A DNA stretch of 64,000 bases from Halorussus halobius (GTDB lineage: Archaea; Halobacteriota; Halobacteria; Halobacteriales; Haladaptataceae), in assembly GCF_004765805.1 (NCBI RefSeq), contig NZ_SBIU01000005.1:186001-250000 (forward strand). The letters run 5' to 3'. Positions 59,224 through 64,000 of this stretch are shown one piece after another. The position numbers and the translations under genes were made by a program. The notes under the pieces were generated by a model. That model did not search any database. It was not told the origin of the DNA and saw only the letters and a program-made list of their open reading frames with translations. Position 1 is the first letter of the stretch, and each line of letters opens with the position of its first letter.

Positions 59224-59559
59224 ATGACACGAGCCAACCGACCGAGCCGACCCGACCGAGACCAGACCGCCAGCCGAGACGCACCGACCGCCGACCGCGC
59301 GCCGACCACGATGGGCGAGGTCAGCCACACCAACCCCCACGGCGACCCGAGCGTGACGAACCGGCCGTTCCAGCGCGGGCCGGTCGTCGCGGCCGACGGC
59401 GGCCGTCGGGACGCCCGCGACGACGACGAGGAGTCGAGCGAGGCCACCGCGACGCCCATGCGGGACGTCGACCACACGCCGCCGTACGGCGACGGCGAGG
59501 AGGTCGACCGCGTGTTCGAGCGCGGCGCAAGCGAGGAGCCCGTAGAATCCGAAGAGTAA
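59224..59559 (+). CDS. Small acidic protein with an internal 23-residue repeat, in the ilv-leu operon
   Basis: The protein has 111 residues, disordered in character, rich in Asp, Glu, Arg and Pro. Two copies of a 23-residue motif occupy residues 30-52 and 79-101, with M-x-(E/D)-V-x-H-T-x-P-(H/Y)-G-D in the first half and R-x-F-(Q/E)-R-G in the second, 11 identical positions. The start is four bases after ilvC, so it belongs to the operon. No known family is recognised. Its retention between ilvC and leuC suggests a role in branched-chain synthesis, perhaps binding the enzymes or a ligand. Confidence 0.7.
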   Translation: MTRANRPSRPDRDQTASRDAPTADRAPTTMGEVSHTNPHGDPSVTNRPFQRGPVVAADGGRRDARDDDEESSEATATPMRDVDHTPPYGDGEEVDRVFERGASEEPVESEE

Positions 59560-59632
59560 ACTCCCACTGGCACCGAGACCGACACACGATGGACGATTTT
59601 TCCGATAATACGACACGTCGCGGGTGGAATCG

Positions 59633-61084
59633 ATGAGCGAGCGCACGCTGTACGACAAGGTGTGGGACCGCCACAAGGTGACGGAACTCCCGACCGGACA
59701 GGACCAGTTGTTCGTGGGCCTCCACCTCGTCCACGAGGTGACCAGCCCGCAGGCGTTCGGAATGTTGCGCGAGCGCGACCTCGACGTGGCCTACCCCGAG
59801 CGCACCCACGCCACGGTCGACCACATCGTGCCGACCGACGGCCGCGAGCGACCCTACGAGGGCGCGGCCGAGGAGATGATGGCCGAACTGGAGGACAACG
59901 TCCGCGAGGCGGGCATCGACTTCTCGCATCCGGACACCGGCGACCAGGGCATCGTCCACGTCGTCGGTCCCGAGCAGGGGCTGACCCAGCCCGGCATGAC
60001 GGTGGTGTGTGGCGACAGCCACACCTCGACCCACGGGGCCTTCGGCGCGCTCGCGTTCGGCATCGGCACCTCCCAGATTCGGGACGTCCTCGCCACCGGC
60101 ACCGTGGCGATGGAGAAAAAGGACGTGCGCCGGATTCGGGTCACGGGCGACCTCGGCGACGGCGTCGAGGCCAAGGACGTCGTCCTCGAAATCATCCGCC
60201 GGCTCGGTACCGACGGCGGCGTGGGCTACGTCTACGAGTACGCGGGCGAGGCAATCGAGAACCTCGACGTGGAGGGTCGGATGAGCATCTGCAACATGTC
60301 CATCGAGGGCGGCGCGCGCGCGGGCTACGTCAACCCCGACGAGACGACCTACGAGTGGCTGGCCGGGACCGACGCCTTCGCCGACGACCCCGAGAAATTC
60401 GAGGCGCGAAAGGCCTACTGGGAGTCGATTCGGTCGGACGAGGACGCCGAATACGACGACGAGGTGGTCATCGACGGGTCCGCACTCGAACCCATGGTGA
60501 CGTGGGGCACCACGCCCGGACAGGGCGTCGGCGTCACCGAACCCATCCCCGCGCCCGAGGACCTGCCCGAAGACAAGCGCGAGACCGCCCGAAGCGCCCA
60601 GGACCACATGGGCGTCGAACCCGGCGAGACGATGGAAGGCTACCCCATCGACGTCGCCTTCCTCGGCTCGTGTACCAACGCGCGCCTGCCCGACCTCCGG
60701 CGGGCCGCCCGCGTGGTCGCGGGCCGGGAGGTCCACGACGACGTGCGTGCGATGGTGGTCCCCGGCAGCCAGCGCGTGAAGGCCGCCGCCGAGCGCGAGG
60801 GGCTGGCCGACGTGTTCCGCGAGGCCGGCTTCGACTGGCGCGGCGCGGGCTGTTCGATGTGTCTCGGGATGAACGACGACCAACTGGAGGGCGACGAGGC
60901 CTCCGCGTCGTCGTCGAACCGCAACTTCGTCGGGCGACAGGGCAGCAAGGAGGGCCGGACGGTCCTCATGAACCCCCGGATGGTCGCGGCCGCCGCGATC
61001 GAGGGCGCGGTGACCGACGTTCGCGAGCTGGACGAGCGCGACCTGCCCGACTCCGAGTCGACCGACCCGGAGGTGGCGCGATGA
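59633..61084 (+). CDS. leuC: 3-isopropylmalate dehydratase large subunit
   Basis: The protein has 483 residues from ATG at 59633. The aconitase fold has [11 protein letters not shown] at the start, [35 protein letters not shown] with the active-site His-Ser, and the [4Fe-4S] ligands in [13 protein letters not shown] and GCSMCLGMN. It isomerises 2- to 3-isopropylmalate with LeuD. The 73-bp gap before it contains an AT-rich CGATAATACG box about 25-30 bp before the ATG, so leuCDB may also have a promoter of its own. The stop overlaps leuD by four bases. Confidence 0.95.
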   Translation: MSERTLYDKVWDRHKVTELPTGQDQLFVGLHLVHEVTSPQAFGMLRERDLDVAYPERTHATVDHIVPTDGRERPYEGAAEEMMAELEDNVREAGIDFSHPDTGDQGIVHVVGPEQGLTQPGMTVVCGDSHTSTHGAFGALAFGIGTSQIRDVLATGTVAMEKKDVRRIRVTGDLGDGVEAKDVVLEIIRRLGTDGGVGYVYEYAGEAIENLDVEGRMSICNMSIEGGARAGYVNPDETTYEWLAGTDAFADDPEKFEARKAYWESIRSDEDAEYDDEVVIDGSALEPMVTWGTTPGQGVGVTEPIPAPEDLPEDKRETARSAQDHMGVEPGETMEGYPIDVAFLGSCTNARLPDLRRAARVVAGREVHDDVRAMVVPGSQRVKAAAEREGLADVFREAGFDWRGAGCSMCLGMNDDQLEGDEASASSSNRNFVGRQGSKEGRTVLMNPRMVAAAAIEGAVTDVRELDERDLPDSESTDPEVAR

Positions 61085-61734
61085 CCGCCGACGAGCCGGC
61101 GGTCGAGACGGTCGAGTCGGTTTCGGGCACGGGCGTTCCGGTGCGTGGCAACGACGTCGACACCGACCAGATAATCCCCGCCCGCTTCCTGAAGGTCGTC
61201 ACCTTCGACGGGTTGGGCCAGTTCGCGTTCCACGACGTGCGATTCACCGACGACGACGAGCCCAAGGACCACCCGTTCAACGAGGACCGGTTCCGGGACG
61301 CCTCGGTGCTGGTCGTCAACTCGAACTTCGGCTGTGGCTCCTCGCGCGAACACGCCCCGCAGGCGCTCAAGCGCTGGGGCATCGACGCCATCGTGGGCGA
61401 GAGCTTCGCCGAAATCTTCGCGGGCAACTGCCTCGCGCTCGGCGTCCCCACCGTCACGGCCGATGCCGACGCGGTCGAGGCGCTGCAGGACTACGTGGAC
61501 GCGAACCCGGACGCGGAGATTTCGGTCGACGTGGCCGACGAGACGGTTACCTACGGCGACCGCGAGGTCGACGCGACCGTCGACGACGCACAACGCAGGG
61601 CGCTGGTCGACGGCGTCTGGGACACGACCGCGCTCCTGAAGTCGAACGCCGAGGCGGTCGCCGAGACCGCCCGGAGCCTCCCGTACGTCGAATCTGCTAC
61701 CGCGACCGGGGCCGGGGAGGTGACCGAGCGATGA
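61081..61734 (+). CDS. leuD: 3-isopropylmalate dehydratase small subunit
   Basis: The protein has 217 residues. The swivel domain shows [40 protein letters not shown] (the aconitase-C signature) and [12 protein letters not shown]. It completes the LeuCD heterodimer. Overlaps of four bases on both sides (leuC, leuB) indicate a tightly coupled operon. Confidence 0.95.
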   Translation: MTADEPAVETVESVSGTGVPVRGNDVDTDQIIPARFLKVVTFDGLGQFAFHDVRFTDDDEPKDHPFNEDRFRDASVLVVNSNFGCGSSREHAPQALKRWGIDAIVGESFAEIFAGNCLALGVPTVTADADAVEALQDYVDANPDAEISVDVADETVTYGDREVDATVDDAQRRALVDGVWDTTALLKSNAEAVAETARSLPYVESATATGAGEVTER

Positions 61735-62723
61735 CCGAGAAGATAGCGGTGATTCCCGGCGACGGCATCGGCCGGGAGGTCGTCCCGGCCGCCCGCGAGG
61801 TGCTGGAGACCGTCGACCCGGACTTCGAGTTCGTCGCGGGCGAAGCGGGCGACGCGGTGCGCGAGCAGACCGGGACCGCCCTGCCCGACGAGACCCGCGA
61901 CCTCGCGGCGAGCGCGGACGCGACGCTGTTCGGCGCGGCGGGCGAGACGGCGGCCGACGTGGTCATCCCGCTCCGGCGGACGGTCGGGGCGTTCGCCAAC
62001 GTCCGGCCCGTCCGGGCGTACCCGGGCGTCGACGCGCTCCAGCCCGAGACCGACATGGTGTTCGTACGCGAGAACACCCAGGGCGTCTACGCGGGCCACG
62101 AGACGGACGTCGCACCGGGCGTGCGGACACTGACACGCGTGATTACCGAGTCGGCGTCCGAGGAAATCGCGCGTTACGCCTTCGAGTACGCCGCCGAGCG
62201 CGGCCTCGACGTGACCATCGCGCACAAGGCGAACGTGATGCGGCGGACCGACGGCCTGTTCCTCGAAACCGCCGAGTCGGTCGCCGGGGAGTTCGACGTG
62301 AGTTACGACGACGCGCTGATGGACGCGCTGGCGATGCACCTCGTCCAGCGTCCGGAGGACTACGACGTCGTGGTGTGCCCGAACCTCGCGGGCGACGTGC
62401 TGTCGGACCTCGCGGCCGGACTGGTGGGCGGACTCGGCCTCCTGCCGAGCGCGAACGTGGGCCACGAGCGCGGGCTGTTCGAGCCGGTCCACGGCAGCGC
62501 GCCCGACATCGCCGGGCAGGGCGTCGCCAACCCGTCGGCGATGATACTGTCGGCCGCGCTGTTGCTGGAGTATCTTGGCCACGACGCGGCCGGCGAGCGC
62601 GTCCGGGGCGCGGTCGAGGCGACGCTGGCGAACGGACCGCACACGCCCGACCTCGGCGGGAGCGCCACGACGCAGGACGTGACCGAGGCGGTCGTCGAGC
62701 GCGTCGAGAGCGACGAGAACTAA
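61731..62723 (+). CDS. leuB: 3-isopropylmalate dehydrogenase
   Basis: The protein has 330 residues, the archaeal length. [20 protein letters not shown] at the start, the substrate-binding Arg region [24 protein letters not shown], the catalytic Lys of [34 protein letters not shown] and [20 protein letters not shown] define the beta-decarboxylating dehydrogenase family. It oxidises 3-isopropylmalate to 2-oxoisocaproate, the last dedicated leucine step. Homoisocitrate or isocitrate relatives are possible, but the operon makes LeuB the clear choice. Confidence 0.94.
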   Translation: MTEKIAVIPGDGIGREVVPAAREVLETVDPDFEFVAGEAGDAVREQTGTALPDETRDLAASADATLFGAAGETAADVVIPLRRTVGAFANVRPVRAYPGVDALQPETDMVFVRENTQGVYAGHETDVAPGVRTLTRVITESASEEIARYAFEYAAERGLDVTIAHKANVMRRTDGLFLETAESVAGEFDVSYDDALMDALAMHLVQRPEDYDVVVCPNLAGDVLSDLAAGLVGGLGLLPSANVGHERGLFEPVHGSAPDIAGQGVANPSAMILSAALLLEYLGHDAAGERVRGAVEATLANGPHTPDLGGSATTQDVTEAVVERVESDEN

Positions 62724-62734
62724 AGTTCGAGACG

Positions 62735-62968
62735 TTATCGGAGCGGGTCGCGTCCGCCGATGAGGTTCGTCGTGTCGACCTCGTCGGCGCGCGCGCCGCC
62801 TTTCTTGACCTCCGTGGCCGTCATGCACTCCAGACAGCCGAACACTTCGTTGCGGTTGTTGCCGAAGACGCGTGCGAAGTCCCGCGTCACGAACGAACCG
62901 CAGCTCTGGCATCGGTTCTCCGCCATCGTGTCGTCGCCGTTGGTGAGTCTGTTGTCGGTCGTGGTCAT
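62735..62968 (-). CDS. Small zinc-finger protein, DUF7563-like
   Basis: The protein has 77 residues from ATG at 62968; a shorter form from ATG at 62926 would start directly before the zinc ribbon. The core CQSCGSFVTRDFARVFGNNR followed by CLEC gives four cysteines, as in small haloarchaeal zinc proteins whose cores begin with a C-x-x-C-G-S-F-V-T motif. A GTATCTAT patch about 20-25 bp upstream of 62968 supports the longer form. It is convergent with leuB, 11 bp from its stop. The function is unknown. Confidence 0.72.
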   Translation of the reverse strand: MTTTDNRLTNGDDTMAENRCQSCGSFVTRDFARVFGNNRNEVFGCLECMTATEVKKGGARADEVDTTNLIGGRDPLR

Positions 62969-63196
62969 GTCTGGCCCTCGGCGATAGATACACGCCATCC
63001 TACCCACTTTGTTATCCAGTACCTACACACCCGTAAGCAACGATTAGCCCGGCCAGTAACCGGTTGTTTCGGGGTCTTCGGTCGCCCGCAGTGTTTATAC
63101 GGCCGCCGAGAATCGCCCTCGGAGTCGCGTGGCGACCGCACCGAAACCCTGCCACGACCCGCCCGATTTAACCGCCGCCGGTCGTATCCATCCCGC

Positions 63197-64000
63197 ATGA
63201 GAGCAGCAGTCCTGACCGAGTACGGCGAGCCGCTCGAGATCGAGTCGGTGCCCGACCCCGAGCCGGCCGACAACGGCGTCGTCGTCGAGACCGAGGCGTG
63301 TGGCATCTGTCGGAGCGACTGGCACGCGTGGAAGGGCCACGGCGAGTGGGCCGACGACCGGGTCCCCGAGGGCCAGATTCTCGGCCACGAGCCGGCGGGC
63401 CGGGTCGTCGCGGTCGGGTCGGGCGTCGAGCGCGTGCGCGAGGGCGACCGCATCGCCGTCCCGTTCAACCTCGGCCGGGGCGACTGCGAGCACTGCCGGA
63501 ACGGCCACGGCAACGTCTGCGAGGACGGCCTCGCGCTGGGCTTCGAGGCGGACGCGCCCGGCGCGTTCGCCGAGCAGGTCCACGTCCCGCACGCCGACTA
63601 CAACGCGGTCCACCTGCCCGACGGCGTCTCGCCGACCGAGATGGCCAGCCTCGGCTGCCGGTTCGCCACGGCGTACCACGGGCTGGCCCACCGCGCGGAC
63701 CTCGCGCCCGGCGACTGGGTGGCGGTCCACGGCTGCGGCGGCGTCGGCCTCTCGGCGGTCCACGTCGCCGACGCGCTGGGCGCGAACCCGGTCGCGGTCG
63801 ATCTCGACGAGGCGGCGCTGGCGAAGGCCCGCGAACTCGGGGCGGCGGAGACGGTTCCCGCCAGCGAGGTCGTGGACGTGCCTTCGGAGGTCCGGGACCT
63901 CACGGACGGCGGGGCGCACGTCTCGGTCGACGCGCTCGGCATCGCCGAGACGTGTCGCAACTCGGTGGCCTGTCTCCGGGCGCGGGGCCAGCACCTCCAG
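63197..64000 (+). CDS. Zinc-dependent alcohol dehydrogenase (3' end outside the window)
   Basis: The frame is open from ATG 63197 to the last base (268 residues seen; about 340-350 expected). Catalytic zinc ligands lie in EACGICRSDWHAW (Cys) and GHEPAGRVVAVG (His-Glu). The structural-zinc loop GDCEHCRNGHGNVC has three cysteines instead of the usual four, with Gly-Asp where the first is expected. The coenzyme fold begins VAVHGCGGVGLSAVHVADAL, followed by an acidic residue in VAVDLDE that favours NAD. It oxidises or reduces an alcohol/aldehyde pair. An ATTTAAC box lies about 30 bp before the start. Confidence 0.9.
   Translation, partial: MRAAVLTEYGEPLEIESVPDPEPADNGVVVETEACGICRSDWHAWKGHGEWADDRVPEGQILGHEPAGRVVAVGSGVERVREGDRIAVPFNLGRGDCEHCRNGHGNVCEDGLALGFEADAPGAFAEQVHVPHADYNAVHLPDGVSPTEMASLGCRFATAYHGLAHRADLAPGDWVAVHGCGGVGLSAVHVADALGANPVAVDLDEAALAKARELGAAETVPASEVVDVPSEVRDLTDGGAHVSVDALGIAETCRNSVACLRARGQHLQ

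Overview
The window is a 64 kb piece of a haloarchaeal (Halobacteria) chromosome. The evidence is the high GC content, the very acidic proteins, the TATA-like boxes about 25-35 bp before start codons with leaderless or nearly leaderless genes, an archaellin, an archaeal SBDS protein, UPF0179, Tat-lipoprotein signals (twin Arg followed by AGC) and several small proteins typical of haloarchaea (HEWD, DUF5779, DUF6517, DUF7563-like). I cannot fix the genus; a Halorussus-like organism is a guess.

Layout. 1-6.1 kb: the 3' end of a SpoVR gene, a GC-rich repeat array, a gene remnant, a YjdF-like membrane protein, an orphan archaellin, an amidohydrolase, a geranylgeranyl-reductase-type flavoprotein and a repeat-filled spacer. 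6.2-13.4 kb: GtrA, a lipoprotein, acyl-CoA dehydrogenase, a 3-hydroxyacyl-CoA dehydrogenase/enoyl-CoA hydratase fusion (beta-oxidation), an HNH endonuclease gene with a palindromic promoter, tRNA-Glu, UPF0179, SBDS and FUN14. 13.6-20.1 kb: a DUF2334 deacetylase coupled to a processive glycosyltransferase, a DUF2209 protein with hflX, and an ABC-2 exporter.

20.1-27.7 kb: a minus-strand operon that begins with a complete ABC importer and continues with a HAD phosphatase, a glycerophosphodiesterase, nnrD and moaC. Together with glpK at 50 kb this suggests scavenging of glycerophosphodiesters through glycerol phosphate and glycerol. 28-34.6 kb: small conserved proteins, a second glycerophosphodiesterase beside a CDP-glycerol glycerophosphotransferase-like enzyme, a second repeat region, and YchF. 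34.7-39.5 kb: a small TatA-like protein, sucCD, a lipoprotein and an acyl-CoA synthetase.

40-47.8 kb: an iron island. Three near-identical DtxR/Idr-type inverted repeats precede an unknown gene (28.4-29.2 kb), an RGP-type glycosyltransferase-like gene (40.1 kb) and an Fbp-type ferric ABC importer whose last gene is coupled to a GT39-like membrane protein. 47.8-53.5 kb: prolyl oligopeptidase, glycerol kinase, phosphoglycolate phosphatase, a ferritin-like protein and DUF5779.

53.9-62.7 kb: the branched-chain amino acid cluster leuA, ilvB, ilvN, ilvC, a small repeat protein, leuC, leuD, leuB. leuA has an apparent 5' frameshift. A mini-ORF ending in Glu-Leu-Ile-Ile-Val-Gly-Val, with its stop codon in the loop of a perfect hairpin, lies in the 529 bp between leuA and ilvB and is the best candidate here for an undescribed regulatory system. 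The window ends inside a zinc alcohol dehydrogenase gene.
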